Below, one piece after another: positions 1-6,002 of a stretch of 8,562 bases of DNA. The position numbers were made by a program, and so were the translations under genes. Under the pieces are notes generated by a model that did not search any database, was not told where the DNA came from, and saw only the letters and a list, made by a program, of their open reading frames with translations. Source of the stretch: Nitrosopumilales archaeon. Its GTDB lineage: Archaea; Thermoproteota; Nitrososphaeria; Nitrososphaerales; Nitrososphaeraceae. Numbering within the stretch: position 1 is the first letter of the stretch; every line of letters starts with the position of its first letter. The stretch spans positions 1-8,562 of the forward strand of contig WJXE01000064.1 of NCBI GenBank assembly GCA_009665115.1, in the 5' to 3' direction.

Positions 1-59
1 GCTTGTCAACATTGGGATACACGCCCTCACATATGGCCCTCTTCGGATATTTATTCGAA

Positions 60-264
60 TCATCTAGATATCAAAGACCCGATCTTGGTGGCGCAGAGAG
101 GCCACTTCTTTTTAAGATAATCAATGATCACAATCGAGTCAATGGATTTTCTTCTTATCTTTGAAGCCACAAGCAAACGACGAGTTTAGAAAGACAGACT
201 TCTGGATTTCAATCTCGTTAATGAGATGGTTGAAGGAATCTTTTTGTAGGCTAGAAGATCTCAT
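60..264 (-). pseudogene. Possible small frame-broken ORF, function unknown
   Basis: On the minus strand an ATG at 264 opens a 41-codon frame ending at TGA 139-141. It starts MRSSSLQKDSFNHLINEIE and ends FACGFKDKKKIH. A second frame, overlapping it, is open from about 182 and runs on to a TGA at 60-62, with the lysine-rich segment SIDSIVIIDYLKKKWPLC. Joining the two by one frameshift near 140-180 gives a basic product of about 65 residues. The composition looks like coding sequence, but I recognise no domain and see no promoter. It may be a decayed gene, an assembly indel in a short gene, or chance. Confidence 0.2.
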
Positions 265-400
265 CTCTTGAGGATTGTTTTACACATTATCTAGTTTAAT
301 GACGTGTCCACCTAAATTAGTTGTAAAATATAAGGGTAACATGGTATTGAAACAATACTATAAAGAGCGGGAGTGTACATTTCCATTTCTTTCTTACCCA

Positions 401-448
401 GTATCTCCGAAGGTGCTCCGAAATAACTCACTACTCTCGCGGAGATAC
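401..448. repeat. Perfect 9-base inverted repeat with 30-base loop (possible RNA structure)
   Basis: GTATCTCCG (401-409) and CGGAGATAC (440-448) are perfect inverted copies. The 30-base interval has a second CTCCGAA (416-422) repeating the one at 405-411, so CGGAG at 440-444 could pair with either. A third, local pairing TCTC-GCG-GAGA (435-445) competes with both. An AT-rich TATA-like AAAATATAA lies at 325-333, where a plus-strand transcript could begin near 355-360. Whether this is an RNA element, a protein-binding site or a mobile-element remnant cannot be told from the sequence. Confidence 0.45.
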
Positions 449-746
449 GTAGGGGTTCGAAAGAGGGAGAATGGCTTAAGGAGACCAATGCAAAGCAACT
501 CGATGACGAGTTAAGATGGAATGCCAAGGTCTTGGCTTCAGACTTGCCGAAATGTATAGTACATCAAACATGCTTATGAGCGATGCACATAACGAGACAA
601 ACGATATCTCCGACGATGCAATATATGTAGTCGATAGCGCAATGAAAACTGCTTTATCCAAAGATAACAAGTTCATACACACACCTGATAAACGATATCC
701 AGACGGAGATAAGAGAAGGTTCCAAGAAATTAGTTCACTTACGTAA
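427..746 (+). pseudogene. Frame-broken, protein-like stretch; function unknown
   Basis: Two plus-strand frames look protein-like and overlap. One is open from 427 to a TGA ending at 579 and includes the segment EWLKETNAKQLDDELRWNAK. The other can start at the ATG at 516 and runs to the TAA ending at 746 (76 codons), with a hydrophilic tail including SDDAIYVVDSAMKTALSKD. A single frameshift between about 507 and 579 would join them into one reading frame of about 105 codons. I recognise no family. The 516-746 frame alone might be an intact small gene, but no clear promoter or Shine-Dalgarno motif precedes it. No membrane segment, zinc motif or catalytic motif is visible. Chance open frames in a non-coding region remain a real alternative. 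Confidence 0.25.
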
Positions 747-794
747 CAGCCAATGAATAGCAGCATTGTAAACTGGACTTGTTTTCAAATACAA

Positions 795-807
795 CATAAA
801 AATTAGC
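795..807 (-). terminator. Weak T-rich possible terminator downstream of dphB
   Basis: The minus strand has a TTTTT run (798-802) inside an AT-rich stretch about 105 bases past the dphB stop. This is the first T5 run after the operon, so it is a plausible but unproven archaeal oligo-T end point. Confidence 0.25.
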
Positions 808-878
808 ATTACAAAAGATTGATTCTACCTTGTATGTCTCTCTCTTGCATCTTGCGTGACAGAACTCCTAATAGTGTG

Positions 879-896
879 ATTCCAATTTAAAGGAAT
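879..896 (-). repeat. Small hairpin just past dphB (ATTCC, 8-base loop, GGAAT)
   Basis: ATTCC (879-883) and GGAAT (892-896) can pair around an eight-base AT-rich loop, 14 bases past the dphB stop. Five base pairs with a large loop is weak and could be chance. No long T-run follows directly, so it is not called a terminator. Confidence 0.25.
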
Positions 897-910
897 GCTC
901 ATTACTACAT

Positions 911-1981
911 CTATGGATCGATTCCCTTATTGACACGCATTGCATCAATAAGACCTTCTGCATAACCAATGCTCAGAACAGCCAATTCAGGTTTTCCCTG
1001 TCGTAGGAATCTTTCAGCGTCGTCAATATAGCATTCAGCGTTGGCTAGAATTTCCATATTGATCTTGTTACCAGATATCCCCTTATCTGTGCTAGAAATG
1101 CGTTTCAGCTTGGACAGTGCCTCTCTAGCCTTGGGAGCATAACGTGCAATCATGCCGGCTGAAAGATTCTGCATATTTGCAGTATTATCCAATGGTTCGT
1201 TCAGATTGTGAGTCAGAGTCATTAGAGCCTCGACCTCTGTAAAATGCAAAGCACCTGTGATGATTATGGAATGCGGTCCTTGTCCAAAGTCTATACCATT
1301 AAGTGATCTAACCGTGCCGGATACAATTTTTTGATCTGGCATTCCGATTCTAGACGCTACAATTGCAAATGTATCTTCGAAGAAAACCTTGAACCTGAAG
1401 TCCTTTTCTGCTTGCAACAGGGTGTTAAAGGCCGAATTTGGATTTAGAAAGAACAGTTTACCGTGCTCATTATCATACTCGGTCAATATCAGCGTATGGT
1501 TTCTTCCGAGTAAATTCTCGAATATTGCATTGTAAACACTAACAGTTGATAATGGTTCAGACGTAATTGTGACTATCCTTCCAAACTTGTATATATGGAG
1601 ACCGGCCTCACCGATTAAGGATGTAATGCCAGATGCAGCGTGAATGACATCTACCTTTATTGAGTTTTTGACAGCCCTTACATAGAGTTCTATCAAGGTA
1701 GTAGCGATGAAAGGGTCTCCATATGTTAACAGAACTAAATCACTTGTTCGTGCCTGCTCAAGAATATCCCGTCCATCTTCAACAAACCATCTTTCCGCAG
1801 GAAGTATATTGATCTCAAAATCGTGTAATTCTGCAAGTGACCTTAATTCCTTTAGGTCATCGTCTGAAACAAAACCGGTAAATTTATCCAAGTATATTGC
1901 GTTACAATTCCTCAAAATTTCCAGTACATGAGTACTCATAGTCTTGTGGCCGTTAATTCCTAAACCAATAAATCGAAGCAT
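911..1981 (-). CDS. dphB: Diphthine synthase fused to a C-terminal DUF357-like domain
   Basis: DphB (Dph5) is an S-adenosylmethionine-dependent methyltransferase that methylates the modified histidine of translation elongation factor 2 during diphthamide synthesis. Residues 1 to about 260 form the tetrapyrrole-methylase-like domain: MLRFIGLGI at the start, LLTYGDPFIATT (84-95) with the GDP loop, and a segment from HAASGITSLIGEAG to GLHIYKFG (114-134) typical of diphthine synthases. It ends near ITGALHFTEVEAL (241-253). That is the usual full length. About 95 further residues follow. From about 276 to 354 they resemble the archaeal domain DUF357, especially AECYIDDAERFL (315-326) and GYAEGLIDAMR (339-349). 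DUF357 is normally a small stand-alone protein of unknown function. The ATG at 1981 gives the expected N-terminus. It is last in the operon, 23 bases after lysK, with its own Shine-Dalgarno motif; no lysine role is known. The DphB call is very secure; the DUF357 call is good but made by eye. Confidence 0.93.
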   Translation of the reverse strand: MLRFIGLGINGHKTMSTHVLEILRNCNAIYLDKFTGFVSDDDLKELRSLAELHDFEINILPAERWFVEDGRDILEQARTSDLVLLTYGDPFIATTLIELYVRAVKNSIKVDVIHAASGITSLIGEAGLHIYKFGRIVTITSEPLSTVSVYNAIFENLLGRNHTLILTEYDNEHGKLFFLNPNSAFNTLLQAEKDFRFKVFFEDTFAIVASRIGMPDQKIVSGTVRSLNGIDFGQGPHSIIITGALHFTEVEALMTLTHNLNEPLDNTANMQNLSAGMIARYAPKAREALSKLKRISSTDKGISGNKINMEILANAECYIDDAERFLRQGKPELAVLSIGYAEGLIDAMRVNKGIDP

Positions 1982-1995
1982 ACAAGGAAAATATT

Positions 1996-2001
1996 ACCTC
2001 C
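1996..2001 (-). promoter_or_regulatory. Strong Shine-Dalgarno motif GGAGGT ahead of dphB, unusually far from the ATG
   Basis: The minus strand carries a full GGAGGT in the 23-base lysK-dphB gap, but 14 bases separate it from the dphB ATG at 1981, more than the usual 5-10. An in-frame TAA lies between the motif and the ATG, so no upstream in-frame start is possible. It is the clearest ribosome-binding motif in the window and supports independent initiation of dphB within the operon. Confidence 0.6.
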
Positions 2002-2004
2002 GTT

Positions 2005-3147
2005 CTATATTTTATCCTCAGTTAAGGTCTGGGTTTTGGCATTGTTATGAAGTCTTGATATGTGAAACAGGGCTCTGCTGAATACATCGATGCTAGAGAC
2101 GTATTCGGTAATTTTCACATGCTCATTTGCTGTATGCGAGGAATGTGGCTCCCCCGGTCCATACGTAACGACTGGGACATTGAATGCAGTTCCCAAAACG
2201 TTCATGTCGCCTGTCCCTGTTTTTCGCACAAGAATGGCATGAGTTTTACAAACCTCGAGGATGGAGAGAGACAGAGCTCTGACAAGGGGTGAAGAATGGT
2301 TTGCTTCGAACGGTTCTGTTTTGTCTTCTATTCTATACGTCGCTTTGACTGCCTTGTCAGCGGCAACTCTGTCAATGATTCCTTTTAGTTGCTCCAGTAC
2401 GTTGTCGCAACTACTGGTCGTAGGAATGCGCATATCCATCGTTATTTTACATTTCTGAGGCGTGACATTGTGGCTGGAGCCGCCTATAATTTCTGTAAGA
2501 CTACAACTTATTGAATTTGCCCTACTCATGGTGTCATTCCCGGCCACAGAGATTTCGGACTTTATCGCCTTCCAAAAGTCATATATCTCTTCGATTGAAT
2601 TTTTTGCTAGCCAAGGAGCGCTTGCGTGAGTGCTGTTGCCTACGTCACAGGTAAGTCTAATTTCTAGTCTACCTTTGTATCCTATAGTGATATTTTGTGT
2701 CCCACTTGGTTCTCCGAAAATTGCATAGTCAAACGGAAGTTTGCTCTTTACGAGCTGTTTGACTCCTGTTGCGTTTCCTTCTTCGTCAACAACCGCAGAG
2801 AATATGACGGTGCCTCTTTGTTTTCGAAATTCAGAAGCCGCCAATAACATTGCGATTAAAGCGGCCTTCGCGTCAGATGCACCTCGCCCATAAATATAAC
2901 CATCTTTTACCATTACCGGGATTTCTCCTGGGACAGTGTCCATGTGGCCGCAGAGCATTATTTTGGGATCGCCTGCTCCTTTAATGGCGATAAGGTTCCC
3001 TGCACTGTCAATATGGGCCTGCTCGAATCCCAGCTCGCTAACGCAGGTTTCCTTGAGCATGTTCGCCAACGAAGCTTCCGATCGCGAAGGCGTGTATAAC
3101 TGTAGAGTACGCAGCAATAACTCGACAGCATAGTTAGGGGAAACCAA
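2005..3147 (-). CDS. lysK: LysW-lysine/ornithine hydrolase (M20 metallopeptidase family)
   Basis: LysK hydrolyses the isopeptide bond of LysW-lysine (or LysW-ornithine), releasing the amino acid and free carrier. The 380-residue product is an M20-family dizinc peptidase: GHMDTVPG at 67-74 (H68 ligand, D70), GRGASDAK at 87-94 (bridging D92), DEEG at 121-124 (catalytic E122, ligand E123), FGEPS at 144-148 (ligand E146) and PGEPHSSHT at 331-339 (ligand H338). The interrupting dimerisation domain lies roughly between residues 155 and 270. The start is taken as TTG at 3147. An in-frame stop (the lysX TAA) sits nine bases upstream and no ATG occurs before residue 30, while family N-termini begin just before LLRTLQLYTPS. 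TTG at codon 11 is a possible alternative. Relatives such as ArgE or DapE share the fold, but the lysW-lysX context identifies it. Confidence 0.92.
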   Translation of the reverse strand: MVSPNYAVELLLRTLQLYTPSRSEASLANMLKETCVSELGFEQAHIDSAGNLIAIKGAGDPKIMLCGHMDTVPGEIPVMVKDGYIYGRGASDAKAALIAMLLAASEFRKQRGTVIFSAVVDEEGNATGVKQLVKSKLPFDYAIFGEPSGTQNITIGYKGRLEIRLTCDVGNSTHASAPWLAKNSIEEIYDFWKAIKSEISVAGNDTMSRANSISCSLTEIIGGSSHNVTPQKCKITMDMRIPTTSSCDNVLEQLKGIIDRVAADKAVKATYRIEDKTEPFEANHSSPLVRALSLSILEVCKTHAILVRKTGTGDMNVLGTAFNVPVVTYGPGEPHSSHTANEHVKITEYVSSIDVFSRALFHISRLHNNAKTQTLTEDKI

Positions 3148-3153
3148 TTTGCT

Positions 3154-4026
3154 TTATTTTCCAAGATTGGACAAGTAGTCGATCATTAATCCCGGTATGT
3201 CAACACCAGTTGTTTTAACCGTATTCTTAAACTCTGTTGTGTTGTTCACTTCGTGAACCATCAACCCTTCTTCATCGCTTTCCATTAAATCAACGCCGAC
3301 GATCTTCCCATCCATCGCCCGTGCAGCTTTTATACATATATCCTCTAACTGAGTTGACACTGGACATTGTTCTGCTCGGCCGCCAAGTGCCATGTTGGTC
3401 TTCCAGTCTCCTTCATTAGAATATCGGTAAATTGCAGCTACGACAGCATCGCCTACCACGATAGCTCTGATGTCTCTTGGGGGGCGCTTTACGAATTCCT
3501 CTAGATAATAAATATGATAAAGCGGAAACATATGCATCCTATCTTCTATCACTGCCTTTGCAGCATCTTTGTCACGCAGGAGAGCAACTAGTCGACCCCA
3601 ACTCCCGATAGTAGGCTTGATAACCGCAGGATATCCAAAATCGTCGAGCGCGGCGATGGCAGATTCTTCAGAAAAAGCGGAGATAGCTTTTGGTGTTTTT
3701 ACACCTGCATTAATAAGCCTCATGTGGGCAAATAATTTATTACCGCAAGTCGCTGCTGCTTGCAATGGATTTACCACACATGCTCCGAGACCTTCCAGTG
3801 CAGCAGTTGAATGAAGACTTTTAAAATAGCTCACACAACGTTGAACAATGATTCTATTCTTATAACTAGAATTCTTTTCGTTAAGATCGATAAATAGATC
3901 TTTACAATTAACATTGTCGACTTGGATTCCCCGTTTTTTTGCCGACTCGTATAGGGCCTTTTCTTCCCATCTCATATTGTCGTAAAGAATGGTAAGAGAA
4001 GAGATTGGTTTTGTCTCTGATGTCAC
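3154..4026 (-). CDS. lysX: LysW-alpha-aminoadipate ligase (LysX/ArgX, ATP-grasp)
   Basis: LysX uses ATP to form the isopeptide bond between the C-terminal Glu of LysW and the alpha-amino group of the substrate. The 290-residue protein has the ATP-grasp layout of the LysX/RimK family: N-terminal LYDNMRWEEKAL (14-25), typical of LysX; ATP-binding VIKPTIGSWGR (135-145) with K137; RDIRAIVVG (184-192); GGRAE (215-219); GVDLMES (244-250); and the metal/nucleotide segment EVNNTTEFKN (259-268). The start is GTG at 4026, fused to the lysW stop as GTGA. The first internal Met (residue 18) is too late because it would cut the conserved LYD segment. Whether it prefers aminoadipate (LysX), glutamate (ArgX) or both cannot be settled from sequence alone. 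A homocitrate synthase in the same operon shows that lysine at least is a product. lysK follows after six bases in the same frame. Confidence 0.93.
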   Translation of the reverse strand: MTSETKPISSLTILYDNMRWEEKALYESAKKRGIQVDNVNCKDLFIDLNEKNSSYKNRIIVQRCVSYFKSLHSTAALEGLGACVVNPLQAAATCGNKLFAHMRLINAGVKTPKAISAFSEESAIAALDDFGYPAVIKPTIGSWGRLVALLRDKDAAKAVIEDRMHMFPLYHIYYLEEFVKRPPRDIRAIVVGDAVVAAIYRYSNEGDWKTNMALGGRAEQCPVSTQLEDICIKAARAMDGKIVGVDLMESDEEGLMVHEVNNTTEFKNTVKTTGVDIPGLMIDYLSNLGK

Positions 4027-4190
4027 TCGCCCCAGTCCTCGCCGACAACTTGGGCTGGTTTTACATCAAATTTGTCTCCGACTTTGACTAATTCGTAGCT
4101 TGCACCGCAGTCAGGGCAGGTTACGATTTCACCTTCTATAGAGTCCGAAGGTATTTTGATTTCTGCATCACATTCAGGACACTTAAGCAT
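4023..4190 (-). CDS. lysW: LysW, amino-group carrier protein for lysine (and possibly arginine) synthesis
   Basis: LysW is a small acidic protein whose C-terminal Glu gamma-carboxyl is joined to the amino group of alpha-aminoadipate or glutamate. It protects that amine and is the handle recognised by LysX, LysZ, LysY, LysJ and LysK. The 55-residue product was read directly from the minus strand. It starts MLKCPECDAEI, with a zinc-binding pair C4/C7 and a second pair C25/C28 (TCPDCG), and ends in the diagnostic EDWGE tail with the conjugated Glu as the last residue. Length is typical. Its TGA shares four bases with the lysX start (GTGA), so carrier and ligase are translationally coupled. The gap to homocitrate synthase is 27 bases, with only a weak purine-rich GGATGGAAG before the ATG. 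Acidity (many Asp/Glu, few basic residues) fits electrostatic docking to its partner enzymes. Confidence 0.97.
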   Translation of the reverse strand: MLKCPECDAEIKIPSDSIEGEIVTCPDCGASYELVKVGDKFDVKPAQVVGEDWGE

Positions 4191-4217
4191 GGCACTACTT
4201 CCATCCTAAGCCTTTAC

Positions 4218-5420
4218 TTAATTTATCTTAGGAGCAGTGTCATTAAGTATCTTTTTCTCAAGTTTCTCATCTAGATACAATTCCAAGATGTCTCCCATTC
4301 GAAGTTGCTTTAATCCACGAGCTAGAGTCTCAGCTTCGTGACCGCTGGTTTCTAGTCCTAGCATCGATAACAAGTACGCTGCACCATTCTTACCGGCGAG
4401 CTCACCAAATACAATCTTGCGTCTATTACCTACAGTTTTGGGCTCCAGAATTTCATACGCTGATGGATTCCTCAAAATTGCTGCAAGATGGGTACCTGCT
4501 TTGTGTTTGTACGCGCTGTCACCTACAACTGGCTTCGATGCGGGAACCTCTACACCTGTATACTGAGAAATTGTCCTCGAAAGATCTTTTAGCATGTGTA
4601 GTCGTAGGTCGTTGCTTGATTTGTAAATCAACATCAGAGCGACGGCAGTTTCAGCCAATGTAGGAATACCTGTTCGCTCTCCCAATCCGTCTATTGTGGT
4701 GTGAATCTGATCCGCTCCTGCATCACATCCTGCCAACGCATTAGCTAGGGCTAAACCTATGTCGTTATGACAATGAACATCTATGGAGCTTTTTGACACA
4801 TCAATACTTTCGCGAACCATCTTTACAAGGTTGTGCATTCCCGTTGGTCTCATAATGCCAACAGTATCGGGAATACTAATTCGTTCTATACCCAGACGAT
4901 TAATTTCTCGACACATATCTACTAAGAAAACTGGATCAGTCCTGCTCGCATCTTCCATTGTGAATCTAGCTTTCAAACCATGAGACTTTATATAGTCAAC
5001 AACCTCCAGCGCTCTAATTTTGGCCTGTTCTCGGGTAATCTTTAATTTTGCGGAAAGATGGATATCAGAAATTCCCATGTAAGTTGCAACCCACGTCGCA
5101 CCACAGCTGATGGCTACATCAACGTCAGATTTGATGGCCCGCACGTGAGCCAGAATGTCTGCTCTGAGTCCCTGTCTTATTATAGTTCTCGTGGCCTCTG
5201 CGTGATCGGGCGAAACAACCGGGCTAATCTCTATCTGATCAACACCAAAAGAATCGAGCATCCACGCTATCTGTATTCTCTGTTTAACGCTGAATGATAC
5301 TCCAGGATGCTGCTCTCCTTCCCTCAGCGTAGAATCTAGAATTCTTATTTTCTTGTTTGCACTATCGGACTCATTATAGATGTGTGCATAGTAGTTAGGA
5401 TCCTCCGAATTTAGGGACAT
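4218..5420 (-). CDS. lysS: Homocitrate synthase
   Basis: This enzyme condenses acetyl-CoA with 2-oxoglutarate to homocitrate, the committed step of the alpha-aminoadipate lysine pathway. It is also called hcs or Lys20; the symbol lysS here does not mean lysyl-tRNA synthetase. The 400-residue protein is a DRE-TIM metallolyase: DSTLREGEQ at 29-37 (Asp metal ligand, catalytic Arg), MED at 155-157, HCHND at 216-220 (two His metal ligands), GLGERTG at 245-251 and HKAGTH at 306-311. The segment around SAYKHKAGTHLAAILRNPSAYE (302-323) matches homocitrate synthase better than isopropylmalate or citramalate synthase. It ends at 400 residues without the large regulatory LeuA C-terminal domain. The ATG at 5420 gives 28 residues ahead of the first motif and follows a TATA-like box at leaderless distance. 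It is the first gene of its operon, 27 bases from lysW. Isopropylmalate synthase is the main alternative, made unlikely by the context. Confidence 0.92.
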   Translation of the reverse strand: MSLNSEDPNYYAHIYNESDSANKKIRILDSTLREGEQHPGVSFSVKQRIQIAWMLDSFGVDQIEISPVVSPDHAEATRTIIRQGLRADILAHVRAIKSDVDVAISCGATWVATYMGISDIHLSAKLKITREQAKIRALEVVDYIKSHGLKARFTMEDASRTDPVFLVDMCREINRLGIERISIPDTVGIMRPTGMHNLVKMVRESIDVSKSSIDVHCHNDIGLALANALAGCDAGADQIHTTIDGLGERTGIPTLAETAVALMLIYKSSNDLRLHMLKDLSRTISQYTGVEVPASKPVVGDSAYKHKAGTHLAAILRNPSAYEILEPKTVGNRRKIVFGELAGKNGAAYLLSMLGLETSGHEAETLARGLKQLRMGDILELYLDEKLEKKILNDTAPKIN

Positions 5421-5466
5421 CGATAACTAGATTCCGCTTATTTCGCAGATGATATAAATGTTATCG
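5421..5466. promoter_or_regulatory. Inverted repeat CGATAAC/GTTATCG enclosing the TATA box (candidate operator)
   Basis: CGATAAC (5421-5427) and GTTATCG (5460-5466) are perfect 7-base inverted copies with 32 bases between them. One arm abuts the homocitrate synthase start codon and the other lies just upstream of the TATA-like box. The arm centres are 39 bases apart, a little under four helical turns. Lrp-family proteins bind as oligomers to spaced sites, and such a regulator is encoded 111 bases upstream of this repeat. That this is its operator is inference. A near-direct repeat TGCGAWA also flanks the TATA box. Confidence 0.4.
5451..5458 (-). promoter_or_regulatory. TATA-like box of the homocitrate synthase-lysWXK-dphB operon
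   Basis: The minus strand reads TTTATATC, centred about 34 bases ahead of the homocitrate synthase ATG at 5420. Archaeal transcription usually starts 25-30 bases after the TATA centre, so the mRNA would begin only a few bases before the ATG, giving a nearly leaderless transcript. That agrees with the lack of a Shine-Dalgarno motif there. The box lies inside the inverted repeat at 5421-5466, so a protein bound to that repeat would be placed to affect TBP/TFB access. Confidence 0.55.
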
Positions 5467-5490
5467 CAACTATAATAGAAGGTTTCGACA

Positions 5491-5499
5491 ATTTTTATA
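5491..5499 (-). promoter_or_regulatory. Second, upstream TATA-like box ahead of homocitrate synthase
   Basis: The minus strand reads TATAAAAAT here, a reasonable archaeal TATA-like element about 70 bases before the homocitrate synthase ATG. It would give a start near 5470 and a leader of about 50 bases, against almost no leader from the nearer box at 5451-5458. The two could be alternative promoters, or this one could be chance AT-richness. Confidence 0.3.
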
Positions 5500-5540
5500 G
5501 TGCTCTTCGACGTTTAGGTGCACCACAGTCTGAATACCAG

Positions 5541-5560
5541 AGGGAAAAATTCTAAAATCG
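5541..5560 (-). terminator. T-rich possible terminator after the lysYZJ-regulator operon
   Basis: On the minus strand, 17 bases past the regulator's TAG, two T-runs (TTTT then TTTTT) occur within about 15 bases. There is no strong stem before them, which is normal because archaeal termination relies mainly on oligo-T tracts. It lies between the regulator and the promoter of the next operon. No transcript data are available, so this is a moderate call. Confidence 0.4.
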
Positions 5561-5576
5561 ACGAGAAGATGCAAGA

Positions 5577-6002
5577 CTACCGCAGCGTTTTGAGCACAAT
5601 CACCGTATTTGTATCAGAGACCCCCACAGTCTTTCTGACATCGTCTATGCATTTATTAATCTCGCTGATAGTAGGAGCGGCAAGAATCGCCGCGATGTCA
5701 TATTGTCCTGTGATTTCGTAAATCACCTGTACTCCGCTGAGTTTCTTTAACTCTGAAGAAACTGAGGAGGTATCAGATGTGGAACTAACTGATACCAGGG
5801 TTATCGCGCTCGTCTTTCCGCTTGCACCCAATTCGATTGTAAATTGCGTAATAACTCCATTATTTACCATATTTTTTACGCGCCTTCTGACTGCAGATTC
5901 GGATAACCCGATCTCGCCAGCGATTTCGACGAACGGCCGTCGCGAATCTGCTTGCAAAATCCTTACTATCTTTTCATCCAAAGAGTCAAGGTCAGTGGAC
6001 AT
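5577..6002 (-). CDS. lysM: Lrp/AsnC-family transcriptional regulator, LysM-like
   Basis: This is a small DNA-binding regulator of 141 residues, the normal Lrp/AsnC length. The N-terminal winged helix-turn-helix runs about residues 6-52; the recognition segment is near LSESAVRRRVKNM (33-45). A C-terminal RAM (ligand-binding/oligomerisation) domain covers about 65-139, including the segment EITGQYDIAAIL (96-107). The ATG at 6002 is chosen over an in-frame TTG at 6038 because the family N-terminus starts just before LDEKIVRIL. A GAGGAG Shine-Dalgarno motif also lies 10 bases upstream of it (6013-6018). It overlaps lysJ by 11 bases, so regulator and enzymes are made together. In Sulfolobus the Lrp-like LysM sits after lysY-lysZ and activates lysine genes in response to lysine; the matching position here suggests the same job. 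The symbol rests on that context, not on known binding. The inverted repeat ahead of homocitrate synthase is a candidate target. Confidence 0.85.
   Translation of the reverse strand: MSTDLDSLDEKIVRILQADSRRPFVEIAGEIGLSESAVRRRVKNMVNNGVITQFTIELGASGKTSAITLVSVSSTSDTSSVSSELKKLSGVQVIYEITGQYDIAAILAAPTISEINKCIDDVRKTVGVSDTNTVIVLKTLR

Larger units (their letters stand above)
1..910. other. 910-base stretch without a confident gene, downstream of dphB
   Basis: No reading frame here has recognisable domains. It holds the two frame-broken candidates (60-264 minus, 427-746 plus), the 9-base inverted repeat at 401-448 and the weak hairpin and T-run near the dphB end. An open plus-strand frame at 275-514 (TTG start, or ATG at 299) runs straight through the inverted repeat, has no motif and is not called. 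I found no tRNA, rRNA, CRISPR repeat, transposase motif or insertion-sequence end. It is most likely intergenic sequence with decayed coding remnants, possibly including an unrecognised RNA. Confidence 0.5.

Noticed and set aside
453..466. GGGGTTCGAAAGAG, similar to a tRNA T-arm
   Set aside because: The flanks do not pair into a T-stem and no acceptor, D or anticodon arms are found around it.
476..766. 96-codon minus-strand open frame
   Set aside because: It is antisense to the plus-strand frame at 516-746, has no recognisable motif and a poor start context.
3154..4026. Ribosomal protein S6 modification enzyme RimK
   Set aside because: It has the same ATP-grasp fold, but the LYD...RWEEKAL start, GSWGR and EVNNTTEFKN motifs and the overlap with lysW point to LysX.
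4365..4371. Further CGATAAC copy (and another, inverted, at 5800-5806) as extra operators
   Set aside because: Both lie singly inside coding sequence; about one chance copy of a 7-mer is expected in a window this size counting both strands.
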